NCBI GenBank assembly: GCA_017616165.1
Contig: JAFZYR010000042.1
Location: forward strand, 1 to 64,000
Length of the DNA: 64,000 bases
Direction: 5' to 3'
DNA from: Treponema sp.
Lineage (GTDB): Bacteria > Spirochaetota > Spirochaetia > Treponematales > Treponemataceae
A program made the translations under genes and the position numbers. The notes below the pieces were generated by a model, which worked only from the letters and a program-made list of their open reading frames with translations, ran no database searches and had not been told where the DNA came from. Position 1 is the first letter of the stretch. Every line of letters begins with the position of its first letter. Positions 25,598-33,449 of the stretch are shown in pieces.

Positions 25598-26845
25598 ATG
25601 AAGAATAATTCACATATTCCTTCCAAAGCCGAAATTAAAAAGCTCTATGAATCATATGTTGAGTATTTTACCATTGTTATGGAAAATATAATCGACATCC
25701 TTCATGCCGAAATAAAGCTTAATGCACAGCCAACCTATAAAAGTCGCGTAAAAAGCTTTAACAGCTATTATAAAAAAATCCTTCGACTTAAGCCGGAAGA
25801 AACCAAAGGCGCAGATTCTCTTGTTCTTCTTACCGATATGATGGGTATTCGTATGATCTGTGCCTTTCTGGAGGATATGCAGCTTGGCCTTGAGCAGATA
25901 AAACAGATTTTCGAAATAAAAGAAATAGAAGTAAAGGGTGCCGAAAAAAAGTTCAGTGAATTTGGCTATGAGTCCATTCATGTGCTCATAAAGATTCCCG
26001 ACAGCTGTAAGCCGCCTATAGAATTATTTGAAGGCCTGCAGCCGCTTGGAGACAATCTTGTATGCGAAATACAGATCCGCACAATTTTACAGGATGCCTG
26101 GGCCGAAGTAGAGCACGAGCTCATTTATAAAACAGAGTTTAATCCGCTTGATACACCGCTTCGCCGAAAGCTTGCTTCCTTGAATGCTATGCTTACCCTG
26201 GCAGATATAACCTTCCAGGAAATACGAGACTACCAGAGCCGCATTCAAAAGGAGCTCGAAGTACGACGCCACAGCTTTTATGACATTGCTGATAATCTTA
26301 TTGACGAAAAGCCAAAGGAAAAAGAAAAGGATATTAACCGCTTTACTCCAAATGTAAACGGAACGATTGATGAAATGCTCATAAATGCACTGCATGCCCA
26401 TAACGCCGGCAACCTGGAAGAAGCAGTTACCATTTACACCAAGATTCTGGAAGCAATAAATCCAAATGATAAAACTATTATTGCAGTAATACGAAAGCAC
26501 CGCGGTATGGCATACTTTAGCATGAACAATTTTGATGCCGCACTGCAGGATTTTGACATTAGTTTGCAATACGATCCAAAGGCCTTCCGCACCTATTACT
26601 ACAAGGGAATAGTCTGCGCCATCCAGAAAAACTACGAATGGGCTATTCAGAACTACACCAAGTCGTTGGAAATAAACGAGTTTCAGGCACATACATATTT
26701 CCGCCGCGCCATGGCATATTTTGAGATTCAGGAATATGAAAAGTCAATGAACGACTTGAACAACGCCCTGAATCTGGGAATGCCGGCCCAGGACTGCAAG
26801 GTTCTCCAGGAAAAATTGACAAAACAGTTTGGATTGAGTGTTTAA
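25598..26845 (+). CDS. RelA/SpoT-type (p)ppGpp synthetase with C-terminal TPRs
   Basis: A 415-residue protein. Residues about 15-225 form a RelA/SpoT nucleotidyltransferase domain: TDMMGIRMIC, FGYESIHVLI, CEIQIRTILQDAWAEVEH (EIQIRT near 157) and LIYKTE. There is no HD hydrolase, TGS or ACT domain, so it is like the small alarmone synthetases. The C-terminal 150 residues hold about four TPR units (LINALHAHNAGNLEEAV; YYKGIVCAIQKNYEWAIQNY), which probably mediate binding to a regulator. No ribosome binding site is visible and the predicted start of transcription is near the ATG. Whether it makes ppGpp or modifies another substrate cannot be decided from sequence. Confidence 0.87.
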   Translation: MKNNSHIPSKAEIKKLYESYVEYFTIVMENIIDILHAEIKLNAQPTYKSRVKSFNSYYKKILRLKPEETKGADSLVLLTDMMGIRMICAFLEDMQLGLEQIKQIFEIKEIEVKGAEKKFSEFGYESIHVLIKIPDSCKPPIELFEGLQPLGDNLVCEIQIRTILQDAWAEVEHELIYKTEFNPLDTPLRRKLASLNAMLTLADITFQEIRDYQSRIQKELEVRRHSFYDIADNLIDEKPKEKEKDINRFTPNVNGTIDEMLINALHAHNAGNLEEAVTIYTKILEAINPNDKTIIAVIRKHRGMAYFSMNNFDAALQDFDISLQYDPKAFRTYYYKGIVCAIQKNYEWAIQNYTKSLEINEFQAHTYFRRAMAYFEIQEYEKSMNDLNNALNLGMPAQDCKVLQEKLTKQFGLSV

Positions 26846-26848
26846 TAC

Positions 26849-26877
26849 TTGACCATTTTTCCATATTTTGTTATATT
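26849..26877 (+). promoter_or_regulatory. Sigma-70 promoter of tRNA-Glu
   Basis: TTGACC (26849-26854), 17 bp, TATATT (26872-26877). The layout matches the tmRNA promoter. Confidence 0.85.
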
Positions 26878-26904
26878 ACTTAAACCAATCAGAAATGATT
26901 GTAT

Positions 26905-26976
26905 GTCTCCTTCGTCTAGTGGTTAGGACATCGGGTTTTCATCCCGACAACAGCAGTTCAATTCTGCTAGGAGATG
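26905..26976 (+). tRNA. tRNA-Glu (anticodon TTC)
   Basis: A full cloverleaf reads from GTCTCCT (26905) to AGGAGAT (26969-26975) with discriminator G 26976; the first pair is G-U. The D arm contains GTCTAGTGGTTAGGAC as in other tRNA-Glu genes. The anticodon stem TCGGG/CCCGA encloses the loop TTTTCAT with anticodon TTC at 26938-26940. The T arm is CAGCAGTTCAATTCTGCTA. CCA is not encoded. Confidence 0.95.
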
Positions 26977-27015
26977 AAATAAAAAATGCTCACCTCTGGT
27001 GAGCATTTTTTATTT
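26977..27015 (+). terminator. Terminator of tRNA-Glu
   Basis: AAATAAAAAATGCTCACC pairs perfectly with GGTGAGCATTTTTTATTT around TCT. The T-rich right arm provides the U tract. Confidence 0.9.
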
Positions 27016-27180
27016 CAGCGAGTTTTTCTTCGCTCACCAAAGGGCTCGCGTTTTTGCTGCGCAAAAACCAGAAAAACTCGTGCGACATTGGTGGAGCTTG
27101 CTCGCAACGCTCGCGTTTTTGCTGCGCAAAAAACCGTTAAAACTCTCCTCGGATCTGGGCTTCGCCTTGCTCGCGACGGC
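27016..27180. repeat. Palindrome-rich noncoding spacer
   Basis: The spacer between tRNA-Glu and the helicase gene contains the arms GCGAGTTTTTCT and AGAAAAACTCGT (inverted) and the direct repeat GCTCGCGTTTTTGCTGCGCAAAAA twice (cores at about 27050 and 27110). Reading frames across it are driven by the repeats and I do not regard them as genes. Confidence 0.6.
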
Positions 27181-27182
27181 AT

Positions 27183-27216
27183 CGTCATTGCGAGGAGCAG
27201 AGCGATGTGGCAATCC
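27183..27216. repeat. CATTGCGAG-family repeat unit
   Basis: CGTCATTGCGAGGAGCAGAG followed by CGATGTGGCAATCC: one unit of the family found also at 10476, 25491, 43090, 45452 and 63632. Confidence 0.8.
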
Positions 27217-27232
27217 ATAATTTGTGGTGGGA

Positions 27233-29380
27233 ATGGAACAATTTGAAGACACTGACAATCAAAAGACTCAAGAGGTTTTGCAGATTGATTGCGAAGCGGC
27301 TGGAGGATATATTGCCAGTGGTGGATCTCTTTCTAAAATATCGCAGAGCTTTGAAGAACGTCCAGTTCAAATAGAGCTTTTAAAAAACATTGCTCAGGCC
27401 TTTAATGCTTCGAAAATCGGTGTTTTTGAAGCAGGGACTGGGGTTGGTAAATCCTATGCTTATCTTATTCCTTCAATACTTTGGGCAATAAATAACAAAG
27501 AACGCGTAATCATTTCTACAGGTACAATCAACCTGCAGCAGCAGCTTTGCGAAAAAGACATTCCTGCTGTAGAAAAAATCCTTGGTAAAAAAATTAAGTT
27601 TGTACTTGTAAAAGGGCGCCAGAACTATATCTGTAAGCGTCGTCTTATGGAGGCGGCCTCTGTGCTGGACCTTTTCGAAGACGAAACCGAAGATATCAAA
27701 CGTATTGCAGACTGGGAAGAAAACAGCTCCACCGGTTCAAAAAGCGACATGACCTTTATGCCCGGCGAAAATGCCTGGACCCGTGTTAATTCCGAAAGCG
27801 ATGCCTGCATGGGTAAGCGCTGTCCGTTTTTCAATGAATGCTATGTAATGAAGGTGCGCAAAGAAGCCTCTAACGCAAGCATCATCGTTGTAAATCATCA
27901 TCTTTTGTTTGCGGATATAGAAACCAGAATAAACGGAGCCGGCTACGAGGATGCTTCGGTGCTTCCTCCATACAGGCGAATTATTTTTGACGAAGCGCAC
28001 GGCATAGAAGCTGCGGCAACAAGCTTCTTTAGCGAAAGTATAAACCGCTTTAAAATAAACAAATATATATTCCAGATGTACCGCAAGCGCAAGGGCACAG
28101 AATACGGCTATCTTTGCTCCATTGCAGTTTTTTCAAAAAATGAAGAACAGATTGAACAGGCCTACGAGCTTACAAATAAAATCAAAACAGCACTTTTAAA
28201 TCTTGAAATTGCAGGCAAGGATTTAATGCAGAATGATTATACACAGCGACTTTGCGAAGCAACTGCCCGTAACTTTGGGCCTTTTCTTGTATGCACACAG
28301 GCTCTGGCAGAGGTGCTTGGCAGCTTTGTAAATCTTGTGCGTTCAATTATGGAAGGAGTATCCGATCAGGATAAGGACATTCCCTGTATGTGGGAAGCAA
28401 AGGTAATACTTCGCCGTCTGGACATGAGCGTAATTCTTTTAAAAAACTTTTCGCTCTGGGATGAAAAAAAAGAAAACGTATACTGGATTCAGCAAAAAAG
28501 ACTCCCTCCAGATTTTAATCGTGCCGAAAAGGACCTGGACTACATCATACTGACTCAAACACCGCTTGATATTTCGGGCCTTATGCAGGCAGGAGTTTTT
28601 GAAGAAATGTCCAGTGTAATCTGTACTTCTGCAACCCTTGCGGCAGGTAAAGATTTTCGTTACTGGTGTTCACGTACCGGAGTTTCCTTTCTTGACCCCG
28701 ACCGTGTTTTGTGCAGGTCTTTTCCGTCTCCGTTCCCGTATGATAAAAACATGCTTTTTGCAGTGCCGTCCGACGCGCCGCTTTCAAATATGAGTGAATT
28801 TCAGCAGTGGATAGAAATGGCAATTCCTCGGCTCATAAAGGCTGCAGAAGGACGAACCCTTGTTTTGTTCACCTCTTATGAATCTTTAAAAAGCGCTCAC
28901 AAAACCTGTGTTTCAATTCTGCGTGGCTTTAACGGGCTTATTATGAAGCAGGGAGACGACGACAACGCAAGACTTCTGGAACGATTTAAAAATGATAATG
29001 AAAGCGTTCTTTTTGCAACCGATTCCTTCTGGCAGGGTGTAGATATTCCTGGAGAATCCTTGAGTCAGGTAATAATTGTAAAGCTGCCGTTCAGTGTACC
29101 AAATGATCCGGTATTTATGGCAAGATCCGAAGCCATAGAAAAAAGGGGAGGCAGCTCGTTTATGGAGCTTAGTGTTCCAGAGGCTGTAATCAAATTCCGT
29201 CAGGGAACCGGCCGTCTTATACGAAGATCCGACGACAAGGGAGTAGTAACAGTTCTTGATAAACGAATCTACGAAAAACGCTACGGCGCAAGCTTTGTTA
29301 ACAGCCTTAGCGACTGCAAAAAAATGTATGCTCCGCTTAATGAACTGACGGATGCAATAAACAGGTTTATCTTTGACTGA
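27233..29380 (+). CDS. DinG/XPD-type ATP-dependent DNA helicase
   Basis: A 715-residue superfamily 2 helicase of the iron-sulphur XPD/DinG class, which unwinds 5'-3'. Walker A is EAGTGVGKS (Lys73), Walker B is FDEAHGIE. Four cysteines of the Fe-S domain are visible: YICKRR, then DACMGKRCPFFNEC. C-terminal motifs include ICTSATLAAG, ATDSFWQGVDIPGE and QGTGRLIRRSDDKG. It lacks the N-terminal exonuclease of Gram-positive DinG. The start is not certain: ATG 27233 is chosen, while an in-frame GTG lies at 27224; neither has a good ribosome binding site. It follows palindromic spacer DNA and precedes plsC by 20 bp. Confidence 0.92.
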   Translation: MEQFEDTDNQKTQEVLQIDCEAAGGYIASGGSLSKISQSFEERPVQIELLKNIAQAFNASKIGVFEAGTGVGKSYAYLIPSILWAINNKERVIISTGTINLQQQLCEKDIPAVEKILGKKIKFVLVKGRQNYICKRRLMEAASVLDLFEDETEDIKRIADWEENSSTGSKSDMTFMPGENAWTRVNSESDACMGKRCPFFNECYVMKVRKEASNASIIVVNHHLLFADIETRINGAGYEDASVLPPYRRIIFDEAHGIEAAATSFFSESINRFKINKYIFQMYRKRKGTEYGYLCSIAVFSKNEEQIEQAYELTNKIKTALLNLEIAGKDLMQNDYTQRLCEATARNFGPFLVCTQALAEVLGSFVNLVRSIMEGVSDQDKDIPCMWEAKVILRRLDMSVILLKNFSLWDEKKENVYWIQQKRLPPDFNRAEKDLDYIILTQTPLDISGLMQAGVFEEMSSVICTSATLAAGKDFRYWCSRTGVSFLDPDRVLCRSFPSPFPYDKNMLFAVPSDAPLSNMSEFQQWIEMAIPRLIKAAEGRTLVLFTSYESLKSAHKTCVSILRGFNGLIMKQGDDDNARLLERFKNDNESVLFATDSFWQGVDIPGESLSQVIIVKLPFSVPNDPVFMARSEAIEKRGGSSFMELSVPEAVIKFRQGTGRLIRRSDDKGVVTVLDKRIYEKRYGASFVNSLSDCKKMYAPLNELTDAINRFIFD

Positions 29381-29400
29381 AAATTTAATATAATAAGCTC

Positions 29401-30162
29401 ATGCGTAGTTTTATTACATTTCTTGCCCTGGGATTTTTACTTATTCCAATTGCAGTTGGTCTTGCAATTGTATATCCCTTTTCTAAAAAAACAGCAAAAA
29501 AGCTTTCTGACTATTGTGTAAAAAAAATGCCTGTAAAGGTTTTTGGCGTTCTTGAAAAAATTGACGGCTTTAAGTTTTTTGGTTATGAAGAATCAAAGGC
29601 CGGACTTCCAGCTCAGTTTATGATTATAAGCAATCATCAAAGTCTTTTTGATATTCCTGCCTATATGCGTTTTATGCCCGAGGTAGACCTTAGGTTTATT
29701 GCAAAGGATAAGCTTGGCAAGGGAGTTCCAATGGTTTCGCCAATGCTCAAGTCTCAGGAGCACTGTCTTATTCCACGCAATGTTCGCCCGCTTGAATCGG
29801 TAAAGCTCATTTCGGCCTTTGGAGAACGCGCAAAGCAGCAGAATATTGTACCGGTGCTTTTTCCGGAAGGCACCCGTTCCCGCGACGGTGAGCTTGGCAA
29901 GTTTTATTCAGCAGGCTTCCGCACACTTTCCGAAGCCTGTGGTTTACCTGTAGTTGTCTGTGCCCTGGACGGCGGCTGGAAATTTTCAGGACTCAAAGGT
30001 TTAATAAGAAACATGCACAAGGGAAGCTATCGTCTTGAAGTTCTTAAGGTTTATGCTTCTCCAAGGAACAAGGAAGAGGCTCAGACTATTCTTGATGAAA
30101 GCAAGGTAATGATTGACAACAAGCTCAAGGAGTGGAGACAAAAGCCGCTCATGGAACGTTAA
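29401..30162 (+). CDS. plsC: 1-acyl-sn-glycerol-3-phosphate acyltransferase
   Basis: A 253-residue membrane-bound acyltransferase that makes phosphatidic acid. An N-terminal hydrophobic helix (about 3-25) is followed by the catalytic NHQSLFD (the HX4D motif), a GKGVPMV region, and FPEGTRSRDGE, which binds the glycerol phosphate. The length fits the family. No clear ribosome binding site is visible; the ATG lies 20 bp after the helicase gene, so coupling is possible. The symbol follows the general family name. Confidence 0.9.
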   Translation: MRSFITFLALGFLLIPIAVGLAIVYPFSKKTAKKLSDYCVKKMPVKVFGVLEKIDGFKFFGYEESKAGLPAQFMIISNHQSLFDIPAYMRFMPEVDLRFIAKDKLGKGVPMVSPMLKSQEHCLIPRNVRPLESVKLISAFGERAKQQNIVPVLFPEGTRSRDGELGKFYSAGFRTLSEACGLPVVVCALDGGWKFSGLKGLIRNMHKGSYRLEVLKVYASPRNKEEAQTILDESKVMIDNKLKEWRQKPLMER

Positions 30163-30168
30163 AAAAAG

Positions 30169-30229
30169 ATTCCCGCGTCGATGAAGCGCGGGAATGACAA
30201 ATGCGTCATTGTCGGGTCAAGCCCGACAA
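30169..30229. repeat. Two hairpins after plsC
   Basis: ATTCCCGCG (30169-30177) pairs with CGCGGGAAT (30187-30195); TTGTCGGG (from 30209) pairs with CCCGACAA (ends 30229). The second, TTGTCGGGTCAAGCCCGACAA, is identical at 36794-36814. They lie between converging genes and may terminate both transcripts. Confidence 0.75.
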
Positions 30230-30254
30230 TCTTTTATTTCCAAAAATGTATATA

Positions 30255-30428
30255 TTATTTAAAATCTTTAGGACGTCTTTCAACACGTTTACATTTCTGG
30301 CATTCAGCCTGATTCTTAAGTCTGCCATTATCCATAATTGTCTTCATTATGATTTCGCCACCACAGTCAGGACAAATGAACTTATGTGTTGCAACAGTAG
30401 TACGAGAGTTTTTACTAGCTCCAGCCAT
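30255..30428 (-). CDS. Small zinc-ribbon protein
   Basis: A 57-residue basic protein with CPDCGG and CQKCKR, a four-cysteine zinc ribbon. The ATG at 30428 has GGAGG upstream and a consensus promoter further up (30460-30488), which shows it is a real gene and that the longer frame to 30503 is not the start. It resembles small ribosome- or transcription-associated zinc ribbons, and it diverges from rpsT with a shared palindromic promoter region. No specific function is known to me. Confidence 0.8.
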   Translation of the reverse strand: MAGASKNSRTTVATHKFICPDCGGEIIMKTIMDNGRLKNQAECQKCKRVERRPKDFK

Positions 30429-30459
30429 ATTGTGCCTCCAATCGAATATTCGTTCTGTA

Positions 30460-30488
30460 ATAATAAATAAATATGCAGTTTGTGTCAA
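30460..30488 (-). promoter_or_regulatory. Sigma-70 promoter of the zinc-ribbon gene
   Basis: On the minus strand, TTGACA (30488-30483), 17 bp, TATTAT (30465-30460). It lies back to back with the rpsT promoter. Confidence 0.8.
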
Positions 30489-30506
30489 TATTACAATTGA
30501 CACAAA
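30479..30506. promoter_or_regulatory. Perfect palindrome over both divergent -35 boxes
   Basis: TTTGTGTCAAT (30479-30489), six bases, ATTGACACAAA (30496-30506): an 11-bp perfect inverted repeat. It contains the -35 boxes of both divergent promoters, so it could be an operator that controls both, or a simple mirrored promoter. Confidence 0.6.
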
Positions 30507-30525
30507 TAATCATATTTGATATATT
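30497..30525 (+). promoter_or_regulatory. Sigma-70 promoter of rpsT
   Basis: TTGACA (30497-30502), 17 bp, TATATT (30520-30525). The transcript would have a leader of about 33 nt before the GTG start. Confidence 0.85.
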
Positions 30526-30564
30526 TTTGAGAAGTTAACTAATAATTTTTTTGGGGGTCACCAA

Positions 30565-30843
30565 GTGGCAGGCAAACAATCATCTGCAGAGAAAAGATAC
30601 GCTCAGAGCGAAGTTCGCAGACTTCATAATAAAGCTATTAAAAGTGAATGCAAGACTTATGCTAAGCAGTTCGTAGCTGCTGTTCAGGCTAAGGACCAGA
30701 AGCTTGCTGAAGAAAAATACAAGACACTTCAGAAGGCACTTGACAGCGCTCGCAGTAAGGGTGTTATGACAAGAAATGCTGTTTCACGCAAAAAGTCAAG
30801 AATGATGAATCTTTTCAACGCAACATTCGCTGCAAAGAACTAA
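30565..30843 (+). CDS. rpsT: 30S ribosomal protein S20
   Basis: A 92-residue basic helical protein that binds 16S rRNA. Family features are SSAEKRYAQSEVRRLHNKAIKS near the start and a C-terminal end rich in Lys/Arg (GVMTRNAVSRKKSRMM). It starts with GTG, preceded by GGGGGTCACC; a GTG or other weak start is common for S20 and is often linked to autogenous control. It is a separate unit with its own promoter and terminator. Confidence 0.95.
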   Translation: MAGKQSSAEKRYAQSEVRRLHNKAIKSECKTYAKQFVAAVQAKDQKLAEEKYKTLQKALDSARSKGVMTRNAVSRKKSRMMNLFNATFAAKN

Positions 30844-30870
30844 TTGCAAACAAAATAAAATGCAATTGAA

Positions 30871-30903
30871 ATTCCCGGATACTTCTCCGGGAATCTTTTT
30901 TTT
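30871..30903 (+). terminator. Rho-independent terminator of rpsT
   Basis: ATTCCCGGA (30871-30879) pairs with TCCGGGAAT (30886-30894), followed by C and a run of eight T. Confidence 0.92.
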
Positions 30904-30948
30904 AAATCGTAGTGTAGAAAAATACCCCACAAATCCGATAATTTATGT

Positions 30949-31254
30949 ATGGGAAAAAAGATAACAAAGGCAGACCTGGTAGAACAGATTTATCAGAGTA
31001 CAAATCTTCCAAAAAGCAATATTTCACTCATTACAGATAACCTGCTTGCAGAAATTAAAAATGCTTTGTGCGACGGCTGCACAATCGAGCTTAGAAAATT
31101 CGGAACCTTTGAATTGAGGCTGCGTAAGGGCCGTGAAAATTCCCGAAATCCCAAAACAGGAAAAACCGTAAAGGTCGAGCCGCATAATGTTGTGGTTTTT
31201 AGATCCGGAAAAGAGCTTAAAGAAAAAATATGGAACACAAAAAATACAAAATAA
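30949..31254 (+). CDS. HU/IHF-family DNA-binding protein
   Basis: A 101-residue nucleoid protein. It has the HU start KKITKADLVEQI, the core IELRKFGTFELR, and the DNA-binding arm RENSRNPKTGKTVKVEPHNVVVF (seen as NPKTGKTVKV). The ATG has no ribosome binding site, and a GATAAT -10-like box ends seven bases before it (30937-30942), so the mRNA may be leaderless. The final 25 bases overlap the start of lnt in another frame, so the two are co-expressed. Confidence 0.93.
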   Translation: MGKKITKADLVEQIYQSTNLPKSNISLITDNLLAEIKNALCDGCTIELRKFGTFELRLRKGRENSRNPKTGKTVKVEPHNVVVFRSGKELKEKIWNTKNTK

Positions 31255-32936
31255 AAAATATTTTTGAATGCCTCGTTCTTGTAATTGCAGGAGGCCTTCT
31301 TTTTACCTTGCCCAATCCAAATATCCTTTTTAAAAACGGCATTGCAATTTTTGCCTGGGTAATGTATGTTCCATTCTTATTTTTAATCAAAAAAACTTCA
31401 TTAAAAACCTGCTGGCTGTTCGGCGGACTATACGGCATGGCCTGCGTAGGCTTTTATGCTTACTGGCTTTACAATTACAATCCGGTTTGTCTTTACATAG
31501 CACTGGCAATCAGCTTTTTGGGAATTGCACTTTTGTCACTTGCCTTAAAGGGGCTCCAGTTTCTTTTTCCTGCAAATGCCTGGATAATGCAGTTTTTGCT
31601 TTTGTGCAGCTTTGAATATCTTCGTACACTTGGCTTTACCGGTATTCACTATGGCCTTGCTGCCTACACACAGTGGAACTCAAAGCTGCTTCTTCAAGGT
31701 GCAAGCCTTGGCGGTGTATTTTTGCTCAATATGTTTATCATTTTTTCGTCGGCACTTATTTATGCCTTTGTTTCCAAGCTGTTTGATAAAAAACGTATCG
31801 GCAAAAAAATGATAAGTGACAACGAGCTTTATGACGGGGCAAGCTATGTAAATTATGTTTCGCAAAACGAAAAGGAGCTTGCAAAAACCTCGCTTAAAGT
31901 TCCCTTTGTTTTTCTTTGCGTATGGGCAGCCTCTTTGATTTTTCTGTTAGTGTATGGAAAGGCGAGTCAGGTTAGTAAGGACGAAATTTCTTCATACAAG
32001 ACAGTAACTGTTGCTGCAATTCAGCATAATGATGACCCGCATCAGAACGGCATGGAAAACTTTAATGACAGCATCCAGCGGCTTATAAGCCTTACCGAAG
32101 AAGCCCTTGAAATTAATCCGGGGATTGAGCTTGTCGTTTGGCCGGAAACTGCAGTTGTTCCTTCTGTAATTTACAACTATTACCGCACAGATAATTCAGA
32201 CAGAACCAAGCTCATAAATTATCTTCTTAATTATCTTAATAATTCAGACTGCGATTTTATAATCGGAAACCAGCATATTGATGTAAACACAGGTACAAGA
32301 AAAATATACAATACCGCAATGCTTTTTACGCCCGGACAAAATGTAATTCCACCGACACCGGCAGTTAATTCAAAAATCAAGCTTGTTCCTTTTTCTGAAT
32401 ACTTTCCTTACCAGAAATATTTTCCGCATATTTACAAAAGCCTTCTTGCATACGAAAAATTCTTTTTGGATCCGGGAAAAGAAATAACTCTTTTTAATAC
32501 AAAGGGGCTTTGCGTTTATTCTCCAATCTGCTTTGAAAATACCTTCCCGGACCTTTGCCGCACCGCTTATCAAAAGGGGGCAAGAAGTCTTTTCTGCCTT
32601 GTAAGCGATGCCTGGTCTCAAAGCCTTGCGTGTCAGTATCAGCATCTGGCAATGGCAAAATTCCGCGCGGTAGAAAACAGAATTCCTGTAGTAATAAGCT
32701 CGGTAACAGGGCAGACAGCCTTTATAGATATGAACGGGCAGCTTACAGCAATGGCACAGCCGTTTACTTCAACTTATGCGGTTGCACAGGTGCCGGTAGT
32801 ACCTTTAACAGCCAAACCAACCGTTTATAACCGTATTGGAGACATTTTTGGCCTTGTACCGCTGTTTTTATTCATAATATTGTTGATAATTCGTTCCATA
32901 ATTGTTATAATAAGGCATACTCAAAAGCGTAAATAG
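31230..32936 (+). CDS. lnt: Apolipoprotein N-acyltransferase
   Basis: A 568-residue membrane enzyme that adds the third acyl chain to lipoproteins. About six N-terminal membrane helices (about 5-235) are followed by a periplasmic nitrilase domain (about 260-530) and a last helix (about 540-562). The catalytic triad is visible as WPETAV (Glu306), a Lys in SKIKLVPFSEYFP (Lys384 region) and ICFENTF (Cys434). It begins inside the HU gene. The large lipoproteins in this window are its natural substrates. Confidence 0.94.
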   Translation: MEHKKYKIKNIFECLVLVIAGGLLFTLPNPNILFKNGIAIFAWVMYVPFLFLIKKTSLKTCWLFGGLYGMACVGFYAYWLYNYNPVCLYIALAISFLGIALLSLALKGLQFLFPANAWIMQFLLLCSFEYLRTLGFTGIHYGLAAYTQWNSKLLLQGASLGGVFLLNMFIIFSSALIYAFVSKLFDKKRIGKKMISDNELYDGASYVNYVSQNEKELAKTSLKVPFVFLCVWAASLIFLLVYGKASQVSKDEISSYKTVTVAAIQHNDDPHQNGMENFNDSIQRLISLTEEALEINPGIELVVWPETAVVPSVIYNYYRTDNSDRTKLINYLLNYLNNSDCDFIIGNQHIDVNTGTRKIYNTAMLFTPGQNVIPPTPAVNSKIKLVPFSEYFPYQKYFPHIYKSLLAYEKFFLDPGKEITLFNTKGLCVYSPICFENTFPDLCRTAYQKGARSLFCLVSDAWSQSLACQYQHLAMAKFRAVENRIPVVISSVTGQTAFIDMNGQLTAMAQPFTSTYAVAQVPVVPLTAKPTVYNRIGDIFGLVPLFLFIILLIIRSIIVIIRHTQKRK

Positions 32937-32950
32937 TTTTAGTAAACCTT

Positions 32951-33379
32951 ATGGCAGAACGCACAGAATCAGAAAAAAAGAATATTACAATTTTTGGCTC
33001 GGAAACAGAGTTTGATGGAACTTTGGAATTTAAAGACAGACTTGTCATTACAGGAAAGTTTTCGGGTAAAATTGTTGCTCCAACCGGAGATCTTGAAATT
33101 GCCAAAAATGCCACCTGCGATGTAGAAAGCATCCAGGCCTCTTCAATTGTAGTTTGCGGTTCTGTAAAGGGAAATATGAATGCTTCTGAACGCGTAGAAA
33201 TCTGTTCCGGAAGCATGGTTGAAAGCGATATTACTACAGCAAGAATCAGAATAGCTAATAATGTAAATTTCAATGGACAGGTAACAATGCTTGAACAGGA
33301 GCCGGATGTAGATTTGTTTTCAGTTGCTTCTTCAGAATTCAAGCAGGCCATGTTAATTCATTCCGATGTAGTAAAATAA
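32951..33379 (+). CDS. Bactofilin
   Basis: A 142-residue cytoskeletal protein made of one right-handed beta-helix (about 12-115; hydrophobic repeats such as DRLVITGKFSGKIVAPTGDLEI). The flanking ends are short and polar. Bactofilins polymerise without nucleotides and organise cell shape or wall enzymes; in spirochaetes they may help set helical form (family knowledge). It lies 14 bp after lnt and 70 bp before rho. Confidence 0.92.
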   Translation: MAERTESEKKNITIFGSETEFDGTLEFKDRLVITGKFSGKIVAPTGDLEIAKNATCDVESIQASSIVVCGSVKGNMNASERVEICSGSMVESDITTARIRIANNVNFNGQVTMLEQEPDVDLFSVASSEFKQAMLIHSDVVK

Positions 33380-33449
33380 TTAGTTATCATAAATTTGGGT
33401 ATAATCTTAAAAATCAAATATATTATTATTAATTTATGGAGATTTTTTA

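Noticed and set aside
26986-27246. Open frames of 60-86 codons on both strands after tRNA-Glu
   Set aside because: They run over palindromic repeats and a terminator, have no ribosome binding site and no protein-like pattern.
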